The notes under the pieces: generated by a model
Databases searched by the model: none
What the model was told of the DNA's origin: nothing
The model's input: the letters and a program-made list of their open reading frames with translations, nothing else
NCBI GenBank assembly: GCA_037974665.1
Contig: CM075780.1
Location: 56,213,594 to 56,277,593, forward strand
Length of the DNA: 64,000 nt
From: Ehretia macrophylla
Lineage: Eukaryota; Streptophyta; Magnoliopsida; Boraginales; Ehretiaceae
Reading direction: 5' to 3'
Shown: positions 11,933 to 25,100 of the stretch, piece by piece
Layout of the letters: the number at the start of each line of letters is the position of its first letter
Numbering within the stretch: the stretch's first letter is position 1
Position numbers and translations under genes: made by a program

Positions 11933-14900
11933 ATGGGGCCTCTTTGACAAACTAGGAGTCAAAATGCTGAGCAAGCAGATTTGGGTCCACAGCCGACCAA
12001 TGAGCAGGTTATGGCCAGCATGGCTACAACAATAAACAGAATAACGCAGTATATAGAAGAATAGAAACAAGGGGGTAATCAGCCGGCAGGTAATCCTGGA
12101 CATGCCCGAGATAGAACTGAGGGCAGTGGTACAACTGAGGGTAACAGCAGCAGTAGTCAGCTTGAAAAGTTCTTAAAACATGGACCGACGAGATTCCTCG
12201 GTGAGCCGGATGACGAGCAAGCTGAGTTGTGTATAAATCGGGTTGATAAAATCTTCAATGCCTTAGAGTATAATGACAAGAGACGGATCTCATTTGCCGT
12301 ATTTCTGCTTGATGGTGATACTGAATAGTAGTGGAGGACTATGAGACGGAGATAGGATGCAGAGAATGTGCAGCACACCTCGGCCGACTTTGTGAGAGAG
12401 TTCAGAGATAAATATATTTCTAAGGTGACTAGAGAAAGAAGAGAAGAGGAATTTGTCTCACTGAAATAGGGCAACATGATAGTCACCTAGTACAAGGCCA
12501 TATTTGACAGATTGTCTCATTATATGCCTGAGTTGGTACAGCCCAAGAGACGGAGAATTTGGCGGTTTATTCAGGGTTTGAGGCCAGACATTCAGCTGAA
12601 CTTGTCTACTCATTCGTTTACTACTTACACAAATGTCGTGCATGCAGCCTCGAGGTTTGAAAAGCGTAAGGTAGAATTGTTAACTGGGTCCAGTCAGCCT
12701 AATAAGAGGTCGTTCTTATCTCAGAGTCAGGGGCACCGAGAAAAACTCAATCAGTCAGCCACGGTCAGCAGCAGAGGCAATATCAGTCACAGAGCTACCC
12801 AGGGCCTGTTCAGTCACAGTCTCAATCTAGACCGGTACAGAATCAGACATAGAGCCAGACTCGACCAGTTACAGCCAGATCTCAGTAGGGTAACACTGCT
12901 ATCTTTACATACAGAGCCCCTACAGGAGGCACTGTTATAAGACAAAACCAGCAATACAACTATTGTCAGTGTAAGGGCCACACTAAAGAGAATTGCTGGA
13001 AGAAATTAGGCAGGTATATAGGTTGTGGCAGTGACCAACACAGAGTCAAGGATTTCCTCAAGTTTAAAGGAGTACAGGGTCAGACGTCAGGTCAGACTAG
13101 TTAGACTAGAAATTCAAGTGTAGCACCAACTCAATGAGCTCAGGCTCGGGTACTTGCCCTGGATCAAGAGGAGCTTCTAGATACAACTGCAGTGGTATAA
13201 GGTACTTATCTTCTTAATAATCAGTCGGTTACAGTTTTAATTGATACCAGGGCTACACATTCTTTCATCACTGCTATGTGTGCTCAAACTGTTAACTTGA
13301 AAGTAGATAAATTGCCTTATAAAATTGAGGTAGGCATACCTATAGGCACAAAATTCATCACAGAGTCTGTATGTAAAGCATGTGAAATTTGCATTTAGGG
13401 CCATAAATTTCCTGCTGACTTAATTATTCTGCCTTTCCAAGACTTTGAAATCATACTGGGGATGGATTGGTTGGGGATATATTATGCTCAACTTGACTGT
13501 AGAAAGAAAGTTGTAAGATTACAAATACCTAACCAACTTGTGATTGAGATAGTAGGGAGTCATAAATCAACTGAAACTCCTATAATATCTTCAATTAAAG
13601 CATCTAAATTGTTGAGTAAGGGTTGTGAAGCATACTTAGCATATTTGATTAATCGATCTGGTGATAAATTAAAATTAAATGAGGTGCCTGTTGTGAATGA
13701 ATTTCTGAGAGTATTTCTTGAGGAGTTACTGGGTTTACCACCCGATAGAGAGATAATGTTTGTGATTTTTTTGTTGCCAAGGACATCCCCTATTTCCAGA
13801 ACTCTATATAGGATGGCCCCACCTAAATTGCAAGAATTGAAAGTACAATTGCAGGGTTTACTTGAAAAGGGATTTATACAGCCTAGTTCTTCACCTTGGG
13901 GTGCATCGGTACTATTTGTGAAAAAGAAAGATGGCTTTTTTCGATTGTGTATTGACTATAAGGTCTCAAGCAAGTAACCATAAAGAATAAATATCCCCTA
14001 CCTTTGATTGAAGAGTTATTTGATCAGTTGCAGGGTGCAAAAGTATATTCTAAGTTTGATTTGAGACAGGGCTACTATCAGCTCAGAATCTGAAAAGAAG
14101 ATGTGCCGAAAATTGCCTTTAGAACTAGGTATGGGCATTATGAGTTTGTTGTGTTGCCATTTGGGTTAACAAATGCTCCAGCTGCTTTCATGGATTTAAT
14201 GCAAAGGGTGTTTCGACCCTCTCTAGATCAATTTGTTGTAATCTTTATTGATGATATACTGGTGTATTGAAAATCTAAGGCTGAACACAAGCAGCACCTA
14301 CGGATTGTGCTACAGACCTTGTAAGAACATAAACTATCTGCCAAATTTAGTAAATGTGAGTTCTGGCTAAATCAGGTTGCTTTCTTGGGTCATATTATCT
14401 CACAGCAAGGAATTTCTATTGCTCCAGCAAAGATAGAAGTAGTGTTATCATGGAAACAACCTGAAACTGTAATTGAAATCGTAGTTTTCTGAGACTAGCT
14501 GGTTATTACAAGAGATTTGTTAAAGACTTTTCGAAAATTGCAGGGCCTTTGACTCAACTAACTCAAAAGAAAACCATTTTCAATTGGGATGACAAGTGTG
14601 AGGCTAGTTTTCAAGAATTGAAGAAAAGGTTAACTACTACTCCCATCCTTGCATTGCCTAAGGGGACTGATAACTTTGTGATCTATAGTGACGCATCTAA
14701 AGAGGGTTTAGGCTGTATATTAATGCAAAATGGCAAGGTGATTGCATATACATCGAGAAAGTTGAAGCCTTATGAACTCAATTACCCTGCACATGATCTT
14801 GAGCTAGCTGCAACAGTCTTTACTTTAAAAAAATGACGTCACTACTTGTAGGGCAACAAGTTTGAGATTTTTACAGATCACAAAAGCTTGAAATTCCTAT

Positions 14901-16600
14901 TTTCACATAAAGATTTGAATATGAGGCAGAGGCGCTGGTTAGAACTGTTGGATGACTACAATTGCACCATTAGCTATCTACTAGGTAAAGCTAACATTGT
15001 GGCTGATGCATTAAGCCGAAAGGCTGCGATTGCCAACTTGGTTATTAAGAATTGGGAGTCTATGGAAGAATTGTGCTTGTAGAAACTAGAAACTTCAGAG
15101 ACTGGGATTCAATTTGCAGGATTACAAATTCAATCTCTATTGTTGTCAAGAATTCATGAGGCATAACAGACTGATCCTCAGATTCTAAAAATTCAAGAAA
15201 AATAAAAACAAGGAGAGTCGGACTTCAAATTGCATGATGATGGCATCTTGAGATATAAGAACATAATTGGTATTCCTGGTGAGCTGACATTAAAGAATGA
15301 AATTCTATTAGAGGCTCATAGTTCCAAGTATACTATCCACCTGAGTAGTACTAAGATGTACAGGGATTTGAAGCAAAATTTCTGGTAGAACAACACGAAA
15401 AAGAAATTGCAGATTATGTGGCTAAATGTTTGATATGTCAGAAAGTTAAGGCTGAACATTAGAGACCAGTTGGGTTGTTGCAACCGTTGTCTATTCCTCA
15501 GTGGAAATGGGATCATGTTACTATGGATTTTGTGTCGGACTTGCCGAGAACTCCGAAGGATAATAATTCTATTTGGGTTGTTGTGGACAGGTTGACAAAG
15601 ACATCTCATTTCATTGCAATGAAGAAGCAAAATAGCCTTGACAAATTAGTTGAACTTTACATTGAGAGCATTATGAAACTTCAAGGCACTCCAACAAGCA
15701 TTGTGTCAGACAGAGATTCCAGGTTCATATCTCAATTCTGGCAAAAGCTACAGAAAACACTGGGAACTAAATTGAGCTTTAGCACATCTTATCACTCGCA
15801 AACTGATGGACAATCTAAAAGAACAATCAGGATACTAGAAGATATGCTACAAGCTTGTGTTTTGGACTTTGGTAAGAGTTGGGAGAGATACTTACCTCTT
15901 GCGGAGTTTGCTTACAATAATAGTTATCAAGCTACTATTGGCATAGTTCCCTATAAGGCATTATATGGGCATAATGCATATCACTATTGTATTGAGATGA
16001 GAATAGTTGATCCGACTGTGTTGCTTGAGATGGTTAAAATGATAGATAATATTCAACTTATCCATAAAAGAATGCTCACAGCTTAGAGTCGGCAGAAAAG
16101 TTATGCTGATAGACGCCGATGTGATTTGGAGTTTGCCATGGGTGATCAGGTGATTATGAAAATCTCTTCTCGTAAAGGTTTGATTCAGCATGGAAAAGGT
16201 GGTAAGTTAAGTCCTAGATTTGTGGGACCATTTAAAATTACTGAGAAAGTTGAAGCTTTGGCACACAAATTGGCTATACCTCCAAGTTTGGCTAGACTAC
16301 ATGATGTTTTTCATGTGACAATGTTAAGGAAATATCATTCGGATCCTTCACATATCCTCGAGCCAGAACCTTTGCAGATCAGTAAGACTTTGTCATATAC
16401 AAAAAAGCCAATTCAAGTTGTAGATCGAAAGGTTCAGGAACTCCGTACTAAAAGTATACCGATGGTGAAGATTCTGTGGGATCATCATGAGATCGAGGAT
16501 GCTAATTGGGAGAGAGAAAATCAGATGAAGGACCGATATCCAGAGTTATTTGTCGAATCATGTAAGAACTGCGAGAACGCAATTAGTTTAAGGGGAAAAG
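11933..16600 (+). pseudogene. gypsy-2 gag-pol, inactivated
   Basis: Gag opens at ATG 11933 and is broken by several stops. The gag core (G-E-P-D-D, F-L-L-D) lies at about 12180-12660, with knuckle remnants near 12960-13060. Protease at 13243-13254 reads D-T-R-A where D-S/T-G-A is needed. RT runs from about 13820 to 14290 and keeps I-D-D, with a stop just after it. A frameshift lies near 14480. RNase H is at 14549-15030 (Y-S-D-A-S). Integrase spans about 15290-16080; its third catalytic residue in G-Q-S-E is Lys (codon 15817-15819). The C-terminal chromodomain is at about 16400-16560 (V-K-I-L-W-D-H-H, N-W-E-R-E). Dead copy; third-position use is A/T-rich compared with gypsy-3. Confidence 0.92.
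16591..16600 (+). other. gypsy-2 polypurine tract
   Basis: AGGGGAAAAG immediately before the 3' LTR start at 16602; the plus-strand priming site of LTR retrotransposons. Confidence 0.8.
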
Positions 16601-16601
16601 T

Positions 16602-19025
16602 TATGACCCCCAAGCCCGAGGTTAATTTTTGATTATGTTATTTTCGTGATTTTGCATTTTTTCTATGTTCATTAACTTATATTTATTATTCGTTCATTGC
16701 TATTTTGTGTATTGCATACCCGAAGAGTGCATTACAAAAATGATTTTGGTATCGTGTGAATAGTAAAAACTTTGTTTTAGTGGGCTAGTTAGTTTTAATT
16801 AATTTTAGGCCTTATTATAACTTTGTCTTGCATTATTTGCTAGGCCCAACCATACTATACATAACATATATACAATATAACATACATATACACATACTTA
16901 GAAAAAACAAAGCAAAATCACCCAAAATAAACCCCCCAAACCCGACGGCAAGCATAGGGAAAAGGAAGGAAAATTTTTCTTGCATCTTGCTCTTGTGTGA
17001 TCTTCAAAGAAATCGTCAAGTGTTTTCAACCTATCACAAGCCTAACCTAGCATCTTTTAGCATTGTTGGGTGAGGGATTTGCATATTCTTGCATTTCAAA
17101 GTTTATATCATGTTTTCAAAATTCTTAGATTTGATGATATATGCCTAAATAAAGCTTGATTATTGTATATTATAGAATATACTAGCTATATAGACTTGTT
17201 TTATGTTGTTGAATAGCTTAGATTGTGAATTATTGCAAAGGGTTAATGGGGAAGAAGATGAATAGTGATTTTTAGGGTCTATTGTTAATTCTTGATTGTA
17301 AGCTTAATTATATGATATCTAATGATGTCATAGGCGTTATTGAACCTATGTTAGTGCTTAGAATAGATAAAACTTGATTAGACTTGATTAATTGGATTAA
17401 ATACTAAAAGGGTCATGTGTAGATTGGTTGTCCGGGTGTGTTGAGATGCTTTGGTTAGTGTTAAATATGTTAGGTAGTGTCTATGGTATATTTATGGCAT
17501 TGAATTAATGAGTAGTTTGGGTAGTTGTAGTGTAAAGTGACTAAGGGGCTTTCGGGGCTTTTGTGGTAGGTGTAGTTAAAAATGAGTTTTCCTAGCTTAT
17601 AAAGGTGTCATAACGTGTCCTTATAAGGATGGAATTGTTGGATTGTCGATTTCATGGCTTTCATTTAGTATGTGCTTGTAATTGGACTAAAGGGCTAAGT
17701 TTATAGGAAATGGAAATAGTTGTGGGTAATTTCCTTCAATTGATTAGTTAAGTGGTTATATGTACTTATGTAATATGTTTATTTGTTTGGTGAAGTTTTG
17801 TGAATCAGGTTGCATGGATACTTTGAAGGAATATGTCTATATCTTGCTTATATTGCTTATTTATTATATTTACGTGCGAGGGCAACCTACTTTGTTGTTC
17901 CTCAATTGTGTGTTCATTGAATTGTCTTGTATATTATATCTTGAGTGCATTGCATCGTGGTTGTGCAACCATATTGTAGGGGCGGATGTGTTGGATATTC
18001 ACTGGGCGGCAGCGGGCTTGCAAGTGGATATTTAATCTACGTGCTCTAGTCCTTCACTCACCTAGTCCGGAGATCGCCTGGGGGTATTGGGTTGTAGGAT
18101 TTTGGGTACATCCGGAGTTCACCCACTAAAATGTTTGGGGTTATACCGGTACATTGATCGAGTTCGTGGTTCGTGGATCAAGGTTCATGATCGAGATCAA
18201 GTTTTTGGAGTGTTTGGGGATTATTGTGATCGTATCCTTTTAAATGTATGGTTTTTAACTGTTTAATTGTTTCTATATTGATTACTTACTTGTTCTTGTG
18301 AATAGTAGCTGCATTGCACGAAAAGGATTTCAAAAACACCTCGGTTAACTGTACCTAATCCCTCACTGAGCAACTGTGTTTACTCATTCCTCTTTTTAAC
18401 ATGTTTCAGGAGAAGCTAAGGTAGACTCCCAACTGTTGACTGTAGAGGAAGGATAAGTGCAAGTTGATCAATTGCCTTGATTCGTTGCTTGTTGAGGTTG
18501 GATTGCTTATATGGATGGATGTGCAAGAATGTGATCTTGTGTGCTTGTATTCTATTTTGAGACCATGGAGGTCTTGTATGTATTTATGTTTATCTTGAAG
18601 AATTGTAAATTTAAGTCTTGAAGAGTGTTAGCATGTAATAACTTAATGCTTTACTTTATTGTCTAGTTTAGCATGCATGCTTGAATGTAACTAAGTTAAA
18701 GTTGTTGGTTTGGTTGGCTAGTAATAGGACTTAATATCTAAGATAGTTAAGTAGAGAATATTAGAGTGGTCTGATAATCGGAATTATGACCTTAGTATTT
18801 CAGTAACTAATGAAATGCATGCATGAATGTCTTATTTTGTTATAGTAGAAAGGCTTGGATTGCCTTAGGGACTTGGAAGGTTATTGTTAATGAAGGTTAT
18901 ATATTGTTGTTATGGCTATTTTTTTTGAATGCAGGTAACTGGTTAGTCCACGGTACAGAGGAGACTCTGTCCGTTTGTCGGGTCCAAACTTATCCTTTAG
19001 CGTGGGGTCGGGTCGGGGCATGACA
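16602..19025 (+). repeat. gypsy-2 3' LTR (2424 bp)
   Basis: Homologous to 9160-11590. The terminus reads TATGAC instead of TGTGAC (a G-to-A change) and the LTR ends TGACA at 19025. Numerous single-base differences from the 5' LTR show that the insertion is not recent. Confidence 0.93.
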
Positions 19026-19495
19026 ATTTGCTCTATCATCATATAAGTAAACCATCTACCTAAAAAACTTAAGCTACTAGATCCGTATTCCCATCTCCGT
19101 GAGATTTTTCAACCTGTCATTCCTTCTTTTCAATAACAATATTTCACTACGCACCCTGAGATACAAACTTCTTATGTACCTCAGCCAACTGAACTAAACT
19201 GCCCAATCTATCACAACACAAAACCTTGGAAATTTATCTTGTAGTACTACCCCTAACACTGCAGTTTGGACCAGTAGTTACAACCCTAACACTAGTGATC
19301 ATACTCCCTAAAGAACATACACCCCCCTTGTAAAAATCCCTTTAAAGAGGACTTTGAAACCCCTCATCACCTTCCAAACTCTATTCTCGCTATGAAATTT
19401 GCAACCTCAAAAATTCAAGCATCGAAGAGAAATCAATTTCTTCTTCAACTTCAGGACATGCCAACACTAGAGAGATCTGACAATGCCACCAAACA
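19026..19495 (-). pseudogene. copia-B pol sliver (pre-integrase region)
   Basis: 470 bp between gypsy-2 and gypsy-3. On the minus strand, 19495-19240 reads as the copia stretch between protease and integrase: G-G-I-V-R-S-L, then L-K-K-K-L-I-S-L, then a G-V-Y-V-L segment, with stops. It joins in frame to 29398-29330 across gypsy-3. The left 200 bp (19026-19240) shows no coding homology I can recognise; a GCTCTATCATCATATAA string at 19030 weakly resembles the repeat at 8487. Integrase and RT appear to be missing, so the parent element was probably internally deleted. Confidence 0.7.
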
Positions 19496-21908
19496 TGTGA
19501 AACCCCACTTTTCTATCCTGTCTCGTTTTGCGTGCTTTATCTTATTTTGCGTGAATTGACCTGTTTATGTGCTATATGACTTAGAATGTGATAATTTTGA
19601 TATTAGTACTCCTAGAACATGCTAAATGTGCATTCATGAAATTTTCATAAAAAACGGAGTCATAAATTTTATCGTTGACTTTTAGTGAATAGAATTTTTG
19701 AAACACGTCTGCTAAAATTTTGAAACTGGTTTTTTAACCCTTCTAGACCTAGTCCTCAGACTTTAATAGACCTAGGTTTGATGAAAACGGTTTTCAAATC
19801 GGCTTAAGAATTTATTAGGGTTTTTACACCGACTTTTGCAAAAATCGAGTAGAATTGCTTGAATGTAAAACTCTTAGTCACCTAAAATATATTGTCTAGA
19901 ATTACTTTAAGTGTTAGTTTAATGTTTGAGCAAGAAATAGCCATTAAATGAATTAAAAGACTAGAAATACAATTAAAAGACTAAAAAAATACTAAATGCT
20001 CAACTTTGACTTTGCATTTTAATTGTTGACTTTCCTTATATATGCTAAATAACTAAAAATAGCTCACAAAATAAAGCTCAAAACACCACAAACACACACA
20101 CACATGGCCGAAACTCTCAAGGCCATTTTTGCTTAGTTTTTGTTCAATATTTCTCTTATAAATTGCAATCCAAGGCCAAAACTCTTGAACCAAAGTTTGT
20201 TCTTGCTTGTTGGGTATGCATTGCACGCATATCTAGGATTATTTCGCATCAAAGGTGAGAGAAAAATTCTAGATCTCAAAATTCGTGTTTTATGTTTTTG
20301 CGTAGAATTGATTATTGAACCGTTAAAATGTTAATTTGATGTTAGATTATTGCTCAGTGCATGCCTAGGATCGTTTATATGTATTCTTGCGAGATTTGAA
20401 CCGTTGTAGCATAATTATTTATTTTCGGGTATTTAAAGTTGAGTTATTTGCCATTTCTTGATTATCTTGAGTTGTATTGGTTGAAATCGATTGCCGTTGA
20501 TTTCTAAATGTTTGATAATTACGTGGTAGCGCCGTTATAATGCCAATTTTTTGATTGCGGGGTCGGTGCTAAAGTCCGGAAATTTCAGCCATGACACACT
20601 AGGGTTTTAGGGTTATTGGGCATGATTTGGATGTGTTTTGGTTGGTTTCCGAGAGGGCTAATGTAGTTGATTGATTGGGTGAGTGATAGAAACTGATTTG
20701 TAGTGGTTTGGACTAGTAGAATGTAAGTTATGATTATTTGAAGTTTAGGTTGTCTTTCTTTAAAATAATAAATTATGCCTTTAGTTGATTGGGTGTAGTT
20801 TGAGTGATTGAATTGTGAGTTGATGATGGGTAAACTAGGGTTTGATTGTGTATTTAATGCATGTTCAGTTGGATGGCCTACTTTGTCATCTAACTTAGTT
20901 ATTTGTTGTTAAATTGATTATTGATGTTATTATGATGAATAATATGATTATTGATGATTATTGATTGATGATTGATAAACTGGGAGCTAGGCAATTCTTC
21001 TAGATTGTCCTCATATGAATGATTGATGTTTATTATTATTGCTGAGTCTTTGGTATGTGTGTGCCACCTCTCGAGCAGCATCTGGTTGTCGGGTTAATAA
21101 CGGCATGACTACCAGAGACTACTTCCAGCTCGCATGACGGAGGTGTCATGGAGGGAGAGGTTATTGAGGTACCTCGGGTGTGTGAGTTTATGGGAGTCAC
21201 AAGAAGGCTGTTATGATCGTGATGGAGTTTGGAGCTACACCAACTAGTGTATCCTTTATTGAATGGTTATTATAGTTTATGTGATGATAGTAATATTGAT
21301 GTTATTGTGTGTTTACTTGCTCAAAGGATCATTTCCAAGGAGTATAGTAAATACTGTTCGAGATCTATCGGATCCTTACTAGGCTTATTTTATATAAGCT
21401 CATTCTCTATTATTGCATGCTTACAGGTGTTGTAGAGCAAGACTACGGGTACGTGCCTCCTGAAGAGGAAAATGTGCCTTTCGTGGATGAGTCTTATGTT
21501 CCGGAGTCTTATCCTTGATGTTGTATTGTTTTAATATCTTGTATATTAGTCTAGTTGACTTTTATATGTTTTGTAGTTTATAATGTATAAGATGTTGAAA
21601 AGATAATGAATTAGTTGATGCTATCTTGGTAGTCTTTCTTTTGTCTATGTTTAGGTTGCTCGGTTGGTATCAATATGTTTTGTAATATACATTAAAGTTC
21701 ATGTATTATGTTGGAACGGAGGCGTATAACAAAGGATGATTATTGTATAATATGGTTAAGTTGTATGTTGTTATTTTATTATGGAGTTGATGTATGATGT
21801 TCTATTGAAGTTGGTTTAAAGCCTCGGTGTCTTATTTACTGTCGTTATACTGCTGAAATTCCGTTGCGTCCTGACTGATTATAGGAGGGGTCGAGTTGGG
21901 GCGTGACA
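19496..21908 (+). repeat. gypsy-3 5' LTR (2413 bp)
   Basis: TGTGAAACC...GCGTGACA. Nearly identical to the 3' LTR, with scattered transitions. It lacks about 20 bp near 19849 (a TTTTAAGCCGACTCGG-type segment present at about 27256-27272 in the 3' LTR). Frames inside have no recognisable product. Confidence 0.95.
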
Positions 21909-21914
21909 TTTAAG

Positions 21915-21926
21915 TGGTATCAGAGC
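21915..21926 (+). other. gypsy-3 primer-binding site
   Basis: TGGTATCAGAGC, an exact complement of the initiator-Met tRNA 3' end, six bases after the LTR. Confidence 0.95.
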
Positions 21927-22177
21927 GTATGTTAGTTGTCAGCCGGGGTATTCTCGGAATGTGGGTAATGGTCTTAGCATGAAAGTATGTATGAAAAGAA
22001 AGAAAAGTGAACTATGTATTAATATGATTAAATGATTAAGTGAATATATGATTTACTGCTTATGTGATTATGTGATCAATTTGTTTATGTGTTTTATATG
22101 AGTTTGTTGTTTATGTGTTAATAGTTGTTTATAACCTATTTACGAGCTATAACCTGTGCTAACTCTTTGTTAGTAGA

Positions 22178-25100
22178 ATGGCCGGTAGACCAATGACCAG
22201 AGGTAGGCCCGAGGTAGTAGATGAGACTCCTAGTAATGCAGCACCTGGCGGTGATAGGGGTGATGATCGTTTGGGGGCAGCTATGGATAGGATTGCTAAG
22301 TTAGTGGCCGGACAGGCCCAGTTGATAGCAGGGCAGGCTGCCCAAACTCAGGCTTGGCAGGCTCAGTTATTGAATGTGCAGGGTGGAAACCACGGGCGTG
22401 GTACCCTGAAAGAGTTCTTGGGGTATCATCCACCTAGATTTCAGGGGGAACCCGATGATCGGAAGGCTGAAGCGTGGATTAATAAGGTGGAGAAGATTTA
22501 TGATCCTCTTGATTACACCGATGAGCGGAAGGTTACCTTTGCCATATACTTATTCGATGATGAGGCAGAGGAATGGTGGCGCACTGTGAGAACTAGCTGG
22601 GAGACTCGGGGTGTTCCTTATGCCTGGGATACCTTCCTGAGAGCTTTTCAGGAGAAGTATGTCCCGAGGATTGCATGGGAAATGAGAGAGGCTGAGTTTC
22701 TGTCTCTAGTTCAGGGGGATGCCTTAGTGGCTCAGTATGAGGCCACCTTTACTCGATTGTCCCGGTATGCACTAGAGTATGTGGCTGATGATGAGCGGAG
22801 GACTCGTAGATTTATGTTGAGGTTGAGGCCCGAGATTCAGGATGCGATGGCTCTAAATTGATATGATATATTCACTGAGGCCTTTGAGGCAGCTTCTAGG
22901 TTAGAAAAGAGAAATGGGGATCAGCTTGTGTCTAGTCAGCGCAGTAAGAGGTTGTATCAGCCGCAGTTTCAGCAGGGCATGTATAGGCCTCCCGTACAGC
23001 AGGTTGTGTATAGGCCACCAGCTCAGCAGGGTTCTTTTAGGCCACAGGGACAACAGAGTTATTATCGGCCTCAGTTTCAGCAGGGGTCATATCAGGTTCA
23101 ATCCCAGTTTAGGCCAGCCCAGTCTTAGGGTCAATACAGGCCTAGTTTGGTAAGGCCTCAGCAGCAGGCTGGTTCAGCTGTTTCTTCAGCTTCTGGTTCT
23201 TCCAGGGGCAGTGTTAGTGCATCATCACCACAGTGTACACACTACAAGCGCACGGGGCATGTGGAGGCCGATTGCAGAGTGAAGGCAGGGACGTGTTTAG
23301 GATGCGGCAGCAATCAGCACAGGGCGAGGAATTGCCCTAGATATTCGAGGATTGAGGGTCGGACAGTGACTCAGGGTTATCAGGGCCGACTTGCGGCCAG
23401 TGCACCTCAGCAGCAGTGGGTCAAGGCTCGGGCCTATGCAGTTGACTTAGAGGAGATGCCTGAGGAGACTGCAGTTGTGGAAGGTAACTTCCTTATACTT
23501 GATCAATTTGTTAAAGTGTTGATTGATTCTGGTGCTACGCATTCTTTCATTACTCCTGCTTGTGTGCAACGTATTAATATGCAACCCAAAAGATTGCCTT
23601 ATGTGGTTGAGATTAGTACTCTTTGACTGATAAGTATGTTACTGGCTTAGTATGTAAGGATTGTAAAATATATGTTAAGGGGCATAGTTTTCCTTCGGGC
23701 CTTATCTTATTTCCTATCCGGGGGTATGATGTTATCTTGGGTATGGATTGGCTTTCTAAGTATGATGCCCAGATAAACAGTAGAACCAAGGTAGTACAGT
23801 TTCGATTGCCAGATCAGCCAGTAGTAGAGGTAGCAGGGAACTGGGGTGCTAAGACCAGTTTTGTTATCTCAGCAACTAAAGATGTTAAGTTGGTGAGTAC
23901 GGGGTGTTCGGGTTATCTAGCTTTTTTGATCAACAAGCCACTGATAAGCTACAGCTGGAGGAAGTCCCTATTATTTGGGAATCTCCCAATGTATTTCCCG
24001 AGGAGTTGCCAGGGTTACCGCCAGAGAGAGATGTAGAGTTTGTGATCAATCTTGTTCCCAGTACTCAACCTATTTCTAAATCAGCATACCAGATGGCACC
24101 AGCTGAGTTGAAGGAGTTGAAAACTCATTTGCATGAGTTATTGGAGAAGGGATTTATTCAGCAGAGTTCTTCACCTTGGGGAGCTCCTGTTTTATTTGTG
24201 AAGTAGAAGGATGGGAGCTTGAGATTGTGGATTGATTACCGTAGTTTGAATCAGGTGAGTATTAAGAATAAATATCCTTTGCCACTGGTTGACGAGTTGT
24301 TTCATCAACTTCAGGGAGCCAAAGTCTACTCTAAATTTGATTTGAAGCAGGGGTATTATCAGCTTCGGATTCGTACGAAAGATGTTCCGAAGTCTGCCTT
24401 CAGGACTCGGTACGGGCATTATGAGTTTGTTGTTATGCCCTTTGGATTAACTAATGCACCGGCAGCATTCATGGATCTTATGCATCGGGTTTTTCAGCCG
24501 TATTTAGACCAGTTCGTGGTAATCTTTATTGATGATATCTTGGTCTATTCTAAATCTGAATCGGAGCACGAATAATATCTACGGCTTGTCTTACAGAAGC
24601 TGCATGAGCATTAGTTATTTGCCAAGTTCAGCAAATGTGAATTTTGGCTGCAACGCATATCTTTTCTTGGTCATGTGATTACACAGAGTGGTATATCTGT
24701 AGATCCCACTAAGATTGAAGTGGTGATGTCTTGGAAACGGCCAGAGAATGTTTCTGAGGTCCGTAGATTTCTTGGCTTGGCGGGTTATTACCGTAGGTTT
24801 GTAAAGGACTTCTCGAAGATTGCTGGGCTACTTTCTAAGTTAACTCAGAAACGGACTATCTTTACTTGGGATGAGAAGTGTGAGAGTGGGTTTCAGGAGT
24901 TGAAAAAGAGGTTGACTACCACTCCAGTACTTGCTCTACCAGAGGGGACCGATAATATGGTTATTTACAGTGATGCATCCAAGGAGGGCTTGGGATGTGT
25001 TCTTATGCAGAATGGCCGAGTTATTGCCTATGCTTTCAGGAAGTTAAAGCCTTATGAGGTGAATTATCCGACTCATGAGCTTGAGTTGGTAGCAGTTGTC

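Larger units (their letters stand above)
9160..19025 (+). mobile_element. gypsy-2: complete Ty3/gypsy chromovirus (9866 bp)
   Basis: Both LTRs, PBS, gag-pol and PPT are present, flanked by a perfect 5 bp duplication ATTTG (9155-9159 and 19026-19030). The C-terminal chromodomain and domain order RT-RNase H-integrase indicate a Tekay/Del-type chromovirus, but LTR and gag differ clearly from gypsy-1/3, so this is a second family. All frames are broken and two catalytic motifs are mutated. It inserted in the region between copy A and the copia-B pol sliver. Confidence 0.95.
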
